A DNA stretch of 64,000 nucleotides from Gammaproteobacteria bacterium (GTDB taxonomy: Bacteria; Pseudomonadota; Gammaproteobacteria; JACKNK01): NCBI GenBank assembly GCA_024234955.1, contig JACKNK010000001.1, forward strand, positions 682,001 through 746,000. The letters are read 5' to 3'. Below are positions 53,744 through 62,515 of the stretch, piece after piece. Positions within the stretch are counted from its first letter, which is position 1, and every line of letters starts with the position of its first letter. The translations under genes were made by a program, and so were the position numbers. The notes beneath the pieces are model-generated. The model did no database searches and was not told the DNA's origin. It was given only the letters and a program-made list of their open reading frames with translations.

Positions 53744-54379
53744 ATGATCTGCGTCCACGTCCTCATGCGCCACACCGGCGAACCCTTCAAGCGCACCCCC
53801 GTAAGCGTGGTGTTCGATACCGGCGAACACATCGATCTGGAAACCGATCGCACCGGTCAGGCCTGTATCGAACACGTGCCAGGCAGCGGCAAGGTGCTGG
53901 TCGATGGGCGGGAACGATTCCGTGGCCGACTGGATGGAGACATCCGCCTGGAGATTTGGTCCTTGGTCGAAGCCGAAAATCACAGCGACGGCGCCCCTGG
54001 CGGACTACTTGGGGGCAGCATTGCTTACCCCAATATGCAGACGCGTGAACTCGAGGTCGATGGCCGCATCCTGCTCACCGACAGTGAAGGCTACATGGTC
54101 GATCCCGGCCTTTGGTCTGAAGCCTTTGCCCGAGCGCAGGCCAGGACCGAGGAACTGGTGCTGGAGGATGAACACTGGGAAGTGATCCGTTACCTACGCG
54201 CGTTTTTCGAACGCCACGCCCGACAGGCTGCGGTGCGCGACATGGTCAAACACTTCCGCGATGCATGGGGCCGGGAACGCGGCTCCAGCAGCCATTTACA
54301 CAAAATCTTTCCTCGTGGCGGCCCGCAGAAACAGGGTAACCGCCTTGCCGGGCTATTGCGTACCAAGGGCGAACATTGA
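53744..54379 (+). CDS. DsrC/TusE-like domain protein with extra N-terminal domain and no conserved cysteines
   Basis: A 211-residue protein. Residues about 100-211 match DsrC/TusE: ELEVDGRILLTDSEGYMVDP, DEHWEVIRYLRAFFERHARQ, AAVRDMVKHFRDAWGRERGS and the terminal HLHKIFPRGGPQKQGNRLAG. The two C-terminal cysteines that carry sulfur in DsrC are absent; the protein ends LLRTKGEH. Residues 1-95 form a beta-rich-looking domain (RHTGEPFKRTPVSVVFDTGE, DRTGQACIEHVPGSGKVLVD) not found in ordinary DsrC of about 110 residues. Start ATG 53744 is six bases behind AGGAA. A sulfur relay role is ruled out by the missing cysteines; a regulatory or structural role is inference. Confidence 0.75.
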   Translation: MICVHVLMRHTGEPFKRTPVSVVFDTGEHIDLETDRTGQACIEHVPGSGKVLVDGRERFRGRLDGDIRLEIWSLVEAENHSDGAPGGLLGGSIAYPNMQTRELEVDGRILLTDSEGYMVDPGLWSEAFARAQARTEELVLEDEHWEVIRYLRAFFERHARQAAVRDMVKHFRDAWGRERGSSSHLHKIFPRGGPQKQGNRLAGLLRTKGEH

Positions 54380-54419
54380 GTAGCGATTGCACTAACACCC
54401 GCTCTGAAACCGTTTGATG

Positions 54420-54881
54420 CTACGGAACAGCCCGCTTCTGCCTGAAAAATTCCCGCAGGCGATTACCGCATTCCTCGCCCAGAACGCCACCTATGACTTC
54501 GATTCGATGGTTATGGGTCGGGTCGCCCAGGAGGTCCAATGCACCGCCGGCGGCGCCGGTCTTCGGATCGTGGGCGCCGAAGACAATGCGTGAAACACGC
54601 GCGTGGATCATGGCACCGATGCACATCGGACAGGGTTCCAGGGTCACATACATGGTCGTACCCGGCAGACGGTAGTTCTGCAGAACCTGCCCGGCGGCAC
54701 GCAAGGCGACGATCTCGGCGTGGGCAGTGGGATCATGCGATTCGATCGGATGATTCCAGCCTTCGGCGACAACCTGCCCGTCACGCACCAAGACCGCACC
54801 GATCGGCACCTCCCCCAAGGCTTGGGCGCGTTCGGCCTGGGCCAGCGCCGCTCTCATGAAGATTTCGTCTTGCTCGCTCAT
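54420..54881 (-). CDS. tadA: tRNA-specific adenosine deaminase
   Basis: Deaminates A34 of tRNA-Arg(ACG) to inosine. 153 residues with the zinc site HAEIVALRAAG and the PCPMC motif in YVTLEPCPMCIGAMIHARVS; FGAHDPKTGAAGGALDLL and the C-terminal FFRQKRAVP follow the family. Convergent with the DsrC-like gene. Confidence 0.96.
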   Translation of the reverse strand: MSEQDEIFMRAALAQAERAQALGEVPIGAVLVRDGQVVAEGWNHPIESHDPTAHAEIVALRAAGQVLQNYRLPGTTMYVTLEPCPMCIGAMIHARVSRIVFGAHDPKTGAAGGALDLLGDPTHNHRIEVIGGVLGEECGNRLREFFRQKRAVP

Positions 54882-54997
54882 GGCGCGCTGTATATCACAG
54901 CCCGACAGCGGCCCGATTTGATGAGGCCCATCTCCTCACGACATCCCCACGATGCCCCGATGCCGGCGCATTGGCACCGACATCGAGGCATACGCGA

Positions 54998-57900
54998 TCA
55001 TTTAACGTCGAGGATCCGGTCAAGTTTCCGATACATGGTCGCGTAGTAGACAACCGGGATCACCACCAGGGTCAGCAGCGTCGAAATCACGATACCGAAG
55101 ATCAGGCTGACCGCGAGCCCGCCGAAGATCGGGTCGCTGACGATGAAGAACGCACCCAGCACGGCGGCGAGACCGGTGAGCACGATCGGTTTGGTCCGTG
55201 CCGCGCCGGCATGGATTACCGCGTCTTCAAACTCGACACCGCTGCGGACTTCCTCGTTGATGAAGTCCACCAGCAGGATCGAGTTGCGCACGATGATGCC
55301 GGCGAGCGCAATCATGCCGATCATCGAGGTGGCGGTGAATTGCGTCCCCAGCAGGGCATGCCCGGGCATGACACCGATCACCGTCAACGGGATCGGCGCC
55401 ATGATCACCAGCGGCACAACGTAGGAACGGAACTGGGCAACGACCAGCAGGTAGATCAGGAACAGACCGACCGAGTAGGCGATTCCCATGTCGCGGAAGG
55501 TCTCATAGGTCACCTGCCATTCGCCATCCCACTTGATGCTGTAGTGGTAAGGGTTCTCCGGCTGGTCGATCAGGTACTGCTCAAGCTTGGTGCCGTCGAA
55601 CAAGGGGTGATCGGCCAACTGTTCGCGGATCTCGAACATCCCGTAAAGCGGGCTGTCGAGTTCGCCCGCCATGTCGCCGGTCACATAGACCACCGGCAGC
55701 AGATCCTTGTGATAGATCGCACGTTCGCGCGTCGCTTCCCGGACCTCGACCAGATCGGCGAGCGGAATCAACTCCCCGTTTACACCATGAACCTTCATCG
55801 CCAGCAGCGCTTCCAGATCAGCCTTGTCGGCAATCGGGAACTGTAAGCGGATGGGAATGGCGAACTTGACCTTGCCGCCGTGCAGAAAGCCGACATCGTC
55901 ACCGGCAAGCGCAGTGGTGACGGCGGAGGCAATCTTCTGCTGATGCACGCCCAGCAAGGCGGCCTTCTCGCGGTCCACGCTCAGAATGTAGCGCGCACTC
56001 AGTTCTTCCATGCTGTCGTCAATGTCAACGATGTCCGGAGTCTTGGCGAACATCTCGCTGACCTTGGTCGCGACCTCCGCCTGACCTTCGTAATTCAGGC
56101 CATAGACTTCCGCCACCAAGGGCGACATCACCGGCGGACCCGGCGGCACTTCGACGATCTTTACGTTCGCCTGATATTTAGCGCCAATGGCTTGCAAGGG
56201 CGCCCGCACCGACAGCGCGATCTCATGGCTGGATCGCTCACGCTCGTGGGCATCGCTCAGGTTGACCTGGATATCCCCCACCGTTGGGCCTTCACGCAGG
56301 TAATACTGGCGCACCAGGCCGTTGAATCCGATCGGTGTCGCGGTGCCCGCATACACCTGATAGTCGGTGACCTCCGGGACCTTGGCGATGTGGTCGGCAA
56401 GTTCATCCAGCACCCGCGTGGTCTGCTCCAGCGCTGTACCCTCGGGCATATCCAGCACGATCTGGAATTCGGACTTGTTGTCGAACGGCAGCATCTTGAG
56501 CACGACGATCTTGAACACGGCCAGGGACAAGGACAGCACGATCGCAATCAGGATGCCGTAGAGCAGCTTCTTGCGAAGCGGATCGCCGTCCTCCCCACGC
56601 AGGAACGGGCCGACGTAGCGTCGGAACAGGCGATCCATCTTGTCGTCACCCGCATGATCGTGGGCGTGACTGAAGTCCTGTTTGCCAAGGACCTTCAAGG
56701 TCAACCAAGGAGTCACCACGAAGGCGACCACCAGCGAGATGATCATGCCCATGCTGGCGTTGATCGGGATGGGGCTCATGTACGGCCCCATGAGGCCAGT
56801 CACAAAGGCCATCGGCAACAGGGCGGCGATCACCGTGAATGTCGCCAGAATGGTCGGGCCGCCGACTTCATCGACGGCCGGCGGGATGGCCTCGGCCAGC
56901 GATTTGCCGCCCATCGCCATATGTCGGTGAATGTTCTCGACCACGACGATCGCATCGTCCACCAGGATGCCGATGGAGAAGATCAGCGCAAACAATGACA
57001 CCCGGTTGAGGGTGAAGCCCCAGGCCCAGGATGCAAACAAGGTCATCGCCAGGGTGATGACAATCGCGAGGCCAACGATTACGGCCTCGCGCTTGCCCAA
57101 GGCAAAGAACACCAGGACCACGACGATCGCGGTTGCAAAGGTGAGCTTGCCCATCAGCTTCTGGGCCTTGGCCTCCGCCGTCGCGCCGTAATTGCGGGTG
57201 ATGGTGTAGTGCACGTTCTCGGGGATGAAGATGCCCTCGAGCTGCCCGAGGCGCTTGACCACATCCTTAGCGACCTTGACCGCGTTGGTGCCCGCCTTCT
57301 TGGCGATGGCGATGGTCACGGCAGGGAAAACCCCCTGCTTGTCGATCCCGATCGACTCCGCTTCCGGGCCGGTGCCGAACGATACATAACGCGCCGGTTC
57401 GGACGGCCCCTGGATAACATCGGCGACATCGTTCAGGTACACCGGCAAACCGTTGAACACGCCCACGACCAGGCCACCGATCTCATCGACCGAGGTCATA
57501 AAGGTGCCGGCCTGAACCGGGATCTCCGCATTGTCGCGCACCAACGACCCGGAAAACGCCGAGGCATTTGCCGCAATCAAGGACAAACGCAGATCGTCCA
57601 TCGCCAGGTCATACCCCGCGAGCCGCTGTGCATCCAGACGGACGTGAACGATGCGCTCCGGCCCACCGACGGTATACACATTGCGAGTGCCATTGACGCG
57701 CTTGAGCTCGGCTTCGATCGCATGCGCCGTCTTGATCAGATCGCAGGTATTGCAGCGGGTCTGATCGCTCCAGAGCGTGATGGTCACGATGGGCACATCA
57801 TCGATGCCCTTCGGCTTGATGATTGGCGTGCCGACGCCCAGATTCGCGGGCAGCCAGTCCTGATTCGAATAAATCTTGTTGTACAGACGAACAATCGCTG

Positions 57901-58249
57901 CGGTGCGATTTTCACCCACCTTGAAGCGAATCGTAAGGACAGCCATCCCGGGTCGGGATGACGAATAAACGTGCTCAACCCCTTCGATCTCGGAAAGTAT
58001 CTGCTCCGCCGGCGTCGCGACCAGATCGGATACCTCTTCCGCCGTCGCACCCGGAAACGGGATGAACACGTTCGCAAAGGTCACATTGATCTGCGGCTCT
58101 TCCTCACGCGGGGTAATCATCACCGCCAGCGCGCCCAGCAACAGGCCCACCAATGCCAGCAACGGCGTTATCTCGGTATGCAGAAACTTCGCAGCGGTGC
58201 GCCCTGCGATCCCCATGGGCTTGACGCCCTGATCGTTGCCCCCGCTCAT
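54998..58249 (-). CDS. RND-family efflux pump, inner-membrane permease
   Basis: A 1083-residue RND transporter with the usual 12 membrane spans and two large periplasmic loops. Motifs: N-terminal TPLLALVGLLLGALAVMITP, first TM block FATAIVVVLVFFALGKREAV, the central FSIGILVDDAIVVVENIHRH with the proton-relay Asp pair, and the second block GMIALAGIIVRNSILLVDFI. VTITLWSDQTRCNTCDLIKT carries an unusual periplasmic Cys pair (CNTC). The sequence belongs to the HAE-1-like/CusA-related part of the superfamily, but the substrate is not predictable. Its start overlaps the adaptor stop by 4 bases. Confidence 0.92.
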   Translation of the reverse strand: MSGGNDQGVKPMGIAGRTAAKFLHTEITPLLALVGLLLGALAVMITPREEEPQINVTFANVFIPFPGATAEEVSDLVATPAEQILSEIEGVEHVYSSSRPGMAVLTIRFKVGENRTAAIVRLYNKIYSNQDWLPANLGVGTPIIKPKGIDDVPIVTITLWSDQTRCNTCDLIKTAHAIEAELKRVNGTRNVYTVGGPERIVHVRLDAQRLAGYDLAMDDLRLSLIAANASAFSGSLVRDNAEIPVQAGTFMTSVDEIGGLVVGVFNGLPVYLNDVADVIQGPSEPARYVSFGTGPEAESIGIDKQGVFPAVTIAIAKKAGTNAVKVAKDVVKRLGQLEGIFIPENVHYTITRNYGATAEAKAQKLMGKLTFATAIVVVLVFFALGKREAVIVGLAIVITLAMTLFASWAWGFTLNRVSLFALIFSIGILVDDAIVVVENIHRHMAMGGKSLAEAIPPAVDEVGGPTILATFTVIAALLPMAFVTGLMGPYMSPIPINASMGMIISLVVAFVVTPWLTLKVLGKQDFSHAHDHAGDDKMDRLFRRYVGPFLRGEDGDPLRKKLLYGILIAIVLSLSLAVFKIVVLKMLPFDNKSEFQIVLDMPEGTALEQTTRVLDELADHIAKVPEVTDYQVYAGTATPIGFNGLVRQYYLREGPTVGDIQVNLSDAHERERSSHEIALSVRAPLQAIGAKYQANVKIVEVPPGPPVMSPLVAEVYGLNYEGQAEVATKVSEMFAKTPDIVDIDDSMEELSARYILSVDREKAALLGVHQQKIASAVTTALAGDDVGFLHGGKVKFAIPIRLQFPIADKADLEALLAMKVHGVNGELIPLADLVEVREATRERAIYHKDLLPVVYVTGDMAGELDSPLYGMFEIREQLADHPLFDGTKLEQYLIDQPENPYHYSIKWDGEWQVTYETFRDMGIAYSVGLFLIYLLVVAQFRSYVVPLVIMAPIPLTVIGVMPGHALLGTQFTATSMIGMIALAGIIVRNSILLVDFINEEVRSGVEFEDAVIHAGAARTKPIVLTGLAAVLGAFFIVSDPIFGGLAVSLIFGIVISTLLTLVVIPVVYYATMYRKLDRILDVK

Positions 58250-59322
58250 TTGCTTTCACCCGGGTTCGTCGGACTCGGCTGCTCCTTCAGCTGCACGCCC
58301 GCGCGAATCGGATCGACGGCGATCCTTTCGCCGGCATCCAGCCCGGAAAGCACCTCGATCAGGTCGCCGTCCTGCACCTTTCCGACCCGCAACATACGCA
58401 GACGCGGATGCCCGTCTTCGCCAATCACATATGCGCCGGTCACATCGCCGCGATACACCACGGCACGGTGCGGAATCAGCAAACGCTCGCGCTCGCCCGT
58501 CTGGAACGCCACCTTCACATACATCCCGGGATAGAGCGTCTCCGGCCCCGCGTTCATGTATACCCGAACCCGGAAGGTATGAGTCACTGCGTTCGCGAAC
58601 GGGAAGAAATTGAGTCGATCGGCCACCACGCTGCGCGCACGGTCCGGGCCAAAGATCACCCGAGCCTGAGCGCCGTTGCGAACCGTTTCAATCAAGGCTT
58701 GGGGGACGTCCACCGCAACCCGAAGCTCTTCCAGCGAGACCCCGGTCATCAGCGGCGTCCCGGGCTGCACGCTCTCGCCAATGGCCACCTTGCGTTCGGT
58801 GACGATGCCGGAGAATGGCGCCTCCACTGTGGTGTACTGCAGTTGCTCCTCGGCCTGGGCAAGACTGGCCTGGGCCGACTTCACCCGTGCCTGGGCCGAA
58901 CGCAGATTGACCTCGGCCTTATCCATCTCGGCCTTGGAGACCGCGCCGTCGGCAAACACCTTCTTGATCCGCGCATGCTCCGCAGCGGCCTGCCTTGACA
59001 CCGCCTCCGCCTCTTCTAGGCCTGCGCGGGCGCGATCAGCGCCAGCGCGTTGTTCGGCGTCATCGACACGCATCAGGATCGCGCCTTTGGCCACGTAATC
59101 GTTGACGTCGAAATACAGTTCGCTCACCGTACCGGCGGTACGCGCTGAAACCGTGGTCTGATTGATCGCCTCGACCACGCCGTCAAAGATCTGCTCTCGC
59201 GGAATGGTATGGCGCTCTGCCATTGCCGTTTCCAAGACGTCGTCGGCCGCCAGCGCCAACGACGTCACCAGACACACGCCGCCCATGAACAAAACGGCAC
59301 CAAAATTCGGTTTACTGAACAT
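58246..59322 (-). CDS. RND efflux pump periplasmic adaptor (MFP) subunit
   Basis: A 358-residue membrane fusion protein with an N-terminal signal (FGAVLFMGGVCLVTSLALA), lipoyl-like halves (GVVEAINQTTVSARTAGTVS and TVEAPFSGIVTERKVAIGES), a coiled-coil hairpin of about 75 residues (AEAVSRQAAAEHARIKKVFA) and a beta-barrel (FRVRVYMNAGPETLYPGMYV). No outer-membrane TolC-like gene follows, so the pump would use one encoded elsewhere. First gene of the operon; three dyads lie upstream. Confidence 0.91.
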   Translation of the reverse strand: MFSKPNFGAVLFMGGVCLVTSLALAADDVLETAMAERHTIPREQIFDGVVEAINQTTVSARTAGTVSELYFDVNDYVAKGAILMRVDDAEQRAGADRARAGLEEAEAVSRQAAAEHARIKKVFADGAVSKAEMDKAEVNLRSAQARVKSAQASLAQAEEQLQYTTVEAPFSGIVTERKVAIGESVQPGTPLMTGVSLEELRVAVDVPQALIETVRNGAQARVIFGPDRARSVVADRLNFFPFANAVTHTFRVRVYMNAGPETLYPGMYVKVAFQTGERERLLIPHRAVVYRGDVTGAYVIGEDGHPRLRMLRVGKVQDGDLIEVLSGLDAGERIAVDPIRAGVQLKEQPSPTNPGESK

Positions 59323-59657
59323 CGCAGAATCTCCAGGGAACTGCTGACCATATTGGTCATTAATTTAACCTATGGAAGCATAGGACATAAACACATGATT
59401 GCGAGTTCAATTCAATAAATCTATTGAATACAAAATCCGTACACACTTTCAAGGGGTTGACGTACTTTCACAGCAAATCGGAAATGCTCGCTCAGTCACC
59501 CAGACCATAAATGACATTTATCGACAATAACCCCAGTCAATATCGGAACCGGCGCATCAAACTTGCAGCGCAACAAGGATTTACGCAGAATACGCGCCCC
59601 TTGAAACCCAGCCTTTGGCGACGGGTTACCGGTTCACCCCTCAGAGTTCCCCGCCAC
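59323..59657. promoter_or_regulatory. Divergent control region with three dyads upstream of the RND operon
   Basis: 335 AT-rich bases between the adaptor gene and infA. Three perfect dyads are visible: TGACCATATTGGTCA at 59345-59359 (22 bases before the adaptor start), CCTATG-GAAG-CATAGG at 59369-59384, and ATTCAATA-AATC-TATTGAAT at 59410-59429. These look like operators for TetR- or MarR-type repressors, but no such regulator gene is adjacent. The infA side must hold its promoter; no clear -35/-10 pair is picked. Confidence 0.6.
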
Positions 59658-59876
59658 ATGGCAAAAGAAGACAGCATCGAGATGGAAGGCACGGTCGTCG
59701 AGGCCCTGCCCAACACCACCTTCCGCGTCGAATTGGACAACGGCCACGTCGTGACCGCCCACATCTCCGGCAAGATGCGCAAGCACTACATCCGCATTCT
59801 TCGTGGCGACAAGGTCAAGGTCGAACTGACCCCTTACGACCTCACCAAGGGCCGCATCGTCTACCGCGCCCGCTGA
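59658..59876 (+). CDS. infA: Translation initiation factor IF-1
   Basis: 72 residues, the exact family length: an OB fold with MAKEDSIEMEGTVVEALPNT, FRVELDNGHVVTAHISGKMR and KHYIRILRGDKVKVELTPYD, ending KGRIVYRAR. Start ATG 59658 inside a longer open frame. It stands alone, divergent from the RND operon; the following gap carries a REP element. Confidence 0.98.
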   Translation: MAKEDSIEMEGTVVEALPNTTFRVELDNGHVVTAHISGKMRKHYIRILRGDKVKVELTPYDLTKGRIVYRAR

Positions 59877-59996
59877 TTTGCAACCACCGATGGGGGTTGC
59901 GTCGGTCGATTGCAAAACCGACAAGACGCGATGCTCGTCTGGATTCCTCCAGAATCCCACACCATCGGCCCCACCCCGACTCCGGAAATCACGCCT

Positions 59997-60085
59997 TGAT
60001 GCGTATCGCAGCGCGCGCAGGAGCGGCTTCAGCCGCGAAGTGCCGTTAAGCGGCGTCGTTCGCGGCTGAACCTGCCTACGCATCA
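59997..60085. repeat. REP-like palindrome (GGCTTCAGCCG type)
   Basis: Outer arms TGATGCGTA (59997-60005) and TACGCATCA (60077-60085) are perfect complements; inner arms centre on GCGGCTTCAGCCGCGAA and TTCGCGGCTGAACCTG. Same core as 3236-3286 and 38359-38429. It lies between the convergent infA and the NtrC-type regulator. Confidence 0.75.
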
Positions 60086-60138
60086 AAACTCCTTAGGTAC
60101 TTGGCGTCTTCGCCGCTTGGCGCTTAACGCCGCACCGC

Positions 60139-61506
60139 TCAGTCCGGCACGCGCAACTCGTATTTCCTGATCTTTCGATCCAGCGCCGGACGCGAGATAG
60201 CGAGAATCTGGCAAGTCCTGCCTTTGTGTCCGCCGGTGTAATCCAGCACGCGCTGGATGTGTTCCCGCTCGACCTCCTCAATCGACCGTTTGATCCGTCG
60301 CTCATCCAGATCATCCACCCCAATGGTCGGTGCAACGGTATTGCCGGCCCCGAGATGGAACAAATCCGGGGTCAGTACATCCTTGCGCGCATGCACCATG
60401 GCCTGGGTCAATGTGTTCTCCAGCTCGCGCACATTGCCCGGCCAATCGTGGGCAGAGAGCACCCCCATTGCGTCGGCGGTAATCAGGGGAATCGGTTTAT
60501 GGATCCCCCGGGCAATCTTCTCGACGAGGCCCTGGATCAGTAGTGGCAGATCGCCGGGACGATCGCGCAAAGCTGGCAATTCGATGGTCACGACATTGAG
60601 GCGGTAAAGCAGATCCTCGCGAAAACGCTTCGCGCGCACCGCCTCGTTAAGATCGCGATTAGTCGCCGCGATGATGCGGGCGTTGCTGGTCAGGCGCTGA
60701 TTGCCGCCGACACGCTCAAAGGTGTGTTCCTGCAAGACCCGCAACAGCTTGGCCTGCAACGGCAGCGCCATTTCGCCGATCTCATCGAGAAACAGCGTGC
60801 CGTCCCTGGCGAGTTCGAATTTGCCGACCTTACGACTGACCGCCCCGGTAAACGCGCCCTTCTCGTGTCCGAACAACTCGCTCTCCAGCAAGGTATCGAC
60901 GATCGCCGCACAGTTGACCGCAACGAACGGCCCGGGCAAACCGCTGTGGTGATGAATCAGGTTGGCGACGACCTCCTTGCCCGTTCCGCTCTCGCCGGTA
61001 ATCAACACATTGGCGTGACTCGCCGAACACAGCGCAATCTCCTTGCTGACGGTGAGCATCGCGTCGCAACGCCCAATCAATTCGGAGGTCGATACCGGGT
61101 GCCGGGTCTCGGATTGCAGCGCCTCGACTTCACGCGCCAGGCGGCGATTCTGCAAAGCCTTCTCGACCGTGTGCTGCAAGGCCCGGATCGCGACCGGCTT
61201 ATGGATGAAATCGAAGGCACCGAGCTTAATCGCACGAATTGCCAGATCCAGATCATGGGCACCGGTCATCATCACGATCGGCAGATCGGCATCCTGTTCG
61301 ACGAGCTCGGCAAGCAGATCGATGCCCTCGCCGTCCGGCAACTGCTGATCCAGAAGCACCAGATCGCTGGCTTCGTTTTTCAGGCTCTCGACGGCCTCGG
61401 CACAGGTCTGGGCCGTGGCCACTTCGTAACCTTCATCCTCGAAATGCATCGCCAGCATCTGAGCCAGCGCAAAGTCATCCTCGATGATCAGCAAGCGAAA
61501 ACTCAT
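60139..61506 (-). CDS. NtrC-family sigma-54-dependent response regulator
   Basis: A 455-residue regulator from ATG 61506. REC domain: LLIIEDDFALAQMLAMHFED, phospho-acceptor in LVLLDQQLPDGEG, Lys in FDFIHKPV. AAA+ domain: Walker A ITGESGTGKEVVANLIHHHS, the sigma-54 contact GAFTGA in FGHEKGAFTGAVSR, Walker B GTLFLDEIGEMALPLQAKLL and RFREDLLYRLNVV. C-terminal Fis-type helix-turn-helix (GRTCQILAISRPALDRKIRK). Complete and likely active. No histidine kinase gene is adjacent in the window, so its signal is unknown. Confidence 0.94.
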   Translation of the reverse strand: MSFRLLIIEDDFALAQMLAMHFEDEGYEVATAQTCAEAVESLKNEASDLVLLDQQLPDGEGIDLLAELVEQDADLPIVMMTGAHDLDLAIRAIKLGAFDFIHKPVAIRALQHTVEKALQNRRLAREVEALQSETRHPVSTSELIGRCDAMLTVSKEIALCSASHANVLITGESGTGKEVVANLIHHHSGLPGPFVAVNCAAIVDTLLESELFGHEKGAFTGAVSRKVGKFELARDGTLFLDEIGEMALPLQAKLLRVLQEHTFERVGGNQRLTSNARIIAATNRDLNEAVRAKRFREDLLYRLNVVTIELPALRDRPGDLPLLIQGLVEKIARGIHKPIPLITADAMGVLSAHDWPGNVRELENTLTQAMVHARKDVLTPDLFHLGAGNTVAPTIGVDDLDERRIKRSIEEVEREHIQRVLDYTGGHKGRTCQILAISRPALDRKIRKYELRVPD

Positions 61507-61700
61507 GGTGTCTTTCCTGTGAGCGCGGTTCCGGTAACGCCGCAACAGACCGTCATGGCAGAAACACGGCTCCCTGAATAATTGAACAATTCGTTACATG
61601 CAAGCCTTTAGCACGCCGGCCAGCCTCACCCTGGATACCGACAAGCCAAGACCAGCGACCCTCGGTAGAATCCCCGCCCATTACGCTTTGGAGACCGACC

Positions 61701-62420
61701 ATGTTGACTGCCCCTTTCAAAGGCGCCGGCTACCTGTTTCGTGGCATACGCCTGATCATGAAGCCGGGACTGCGCCGTTTCGTCGTCGTTCCCGTGTTGA
61801 TCAACACGGTGTTGTTCGCCGCCGCAATCGGGTACGCCAGCGGCCAACTCGACCTGCTCGACACCTGGCTGCAATCCCTGCTTCCGGATTGGCTGGACTG
61901 GCTCACCACCCTGCTTTGGCCGGTGTTCGTACTGGTCGCAATGCTGGTGATTTTCTACGGATTCACGCTGGTCGCGAATGTCATCGCGGCACCGTTCAAC
62001 GGATTGCTTTCGGAGAAGGTGGAGCTGCTGTTGACTGGCCAGCCAATCGAATCCGAGAGCGACTGGAAAAAGCTGATGAAGGACCTCGCCCCGATGATCT
62101 TCGCTGAACTGCGCAAACTGCTCTATTTCGTGCTGCGCGCGATTCCGGCGCTGATCGTGTCGATCTTCATCCCCTTCGTGTGGCTGATCTTCGCCGCCTG
62201 GATGCTGGCAGTCGAGTACGTCGATTACCCGCTCGGAAACCACGGTAAGCTGTTCCCGGCAAATATCGATGTCTTACGCGGTCGCCGCATGCTCGGCCTG
62301 GGATTCGGCGGCATGGTGTCGATCCTAACGCTGATCCCGGTGATCAACTTCATCACCGTCCCTGCCGCCGTCGCCGGTGCGACCGCAATGTGGGTTGAAC
62401 AACTCGCCGACCGTGATTGA
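61701..62420 (+). CDS. cysZ: CysZ/EI24-family membrane protein (sulfate transporter CysZ-like)
   Basis: A 239-residue inner-membrane protein with about four hydrophobic segments: FVVVPVLINTVLFAAAIGYA, LWPVFVLVAMLVIFYGFTLV, IVSIFIPFVWLIFAAWMLAV and MVSILTLIPVINFITVPAAV, with the family start FKGAGYLFRGIRLIMKPGLR. E. coli CysZ imports sulfate for cysteine synthesis; the EI24 family is broader, so transport of sulfate is inference. Divergent from the NtrC-type gene and followed after 95 bases by the agmatinase-like gene. Confidence 0.85.
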   Translation: MLTAPFKGAGYLFRGIRLIMKPGLRRFVVVPVLINTVLFAAAIGYASGQLDLLDTWLQSLLPDWLDWLTTLLWPVFVLVAMLVIFYGFTLVANVIAAPFNGLLSEKVELLLTGQPIESESDWKKLMKDLAPMIFAELRKLLYFVLRAIPALIVSIFIPFVWLIFAAWMLAVEYVDYPLGNHGKLFPANIDVLRGRRMLGLGFGGMVSILTLIPVINFITVPAAVAGATAMWVEQLADRD

Positions 62421-62515
62421 GCACACCCCCGCCCCGACATTTTTGCCAACCCAGGCGGATCGCGTACAGCCAAGCGCCGAACCGCACTCGCCCAACGTCT
62501 CGAAGAACCGCTGAC

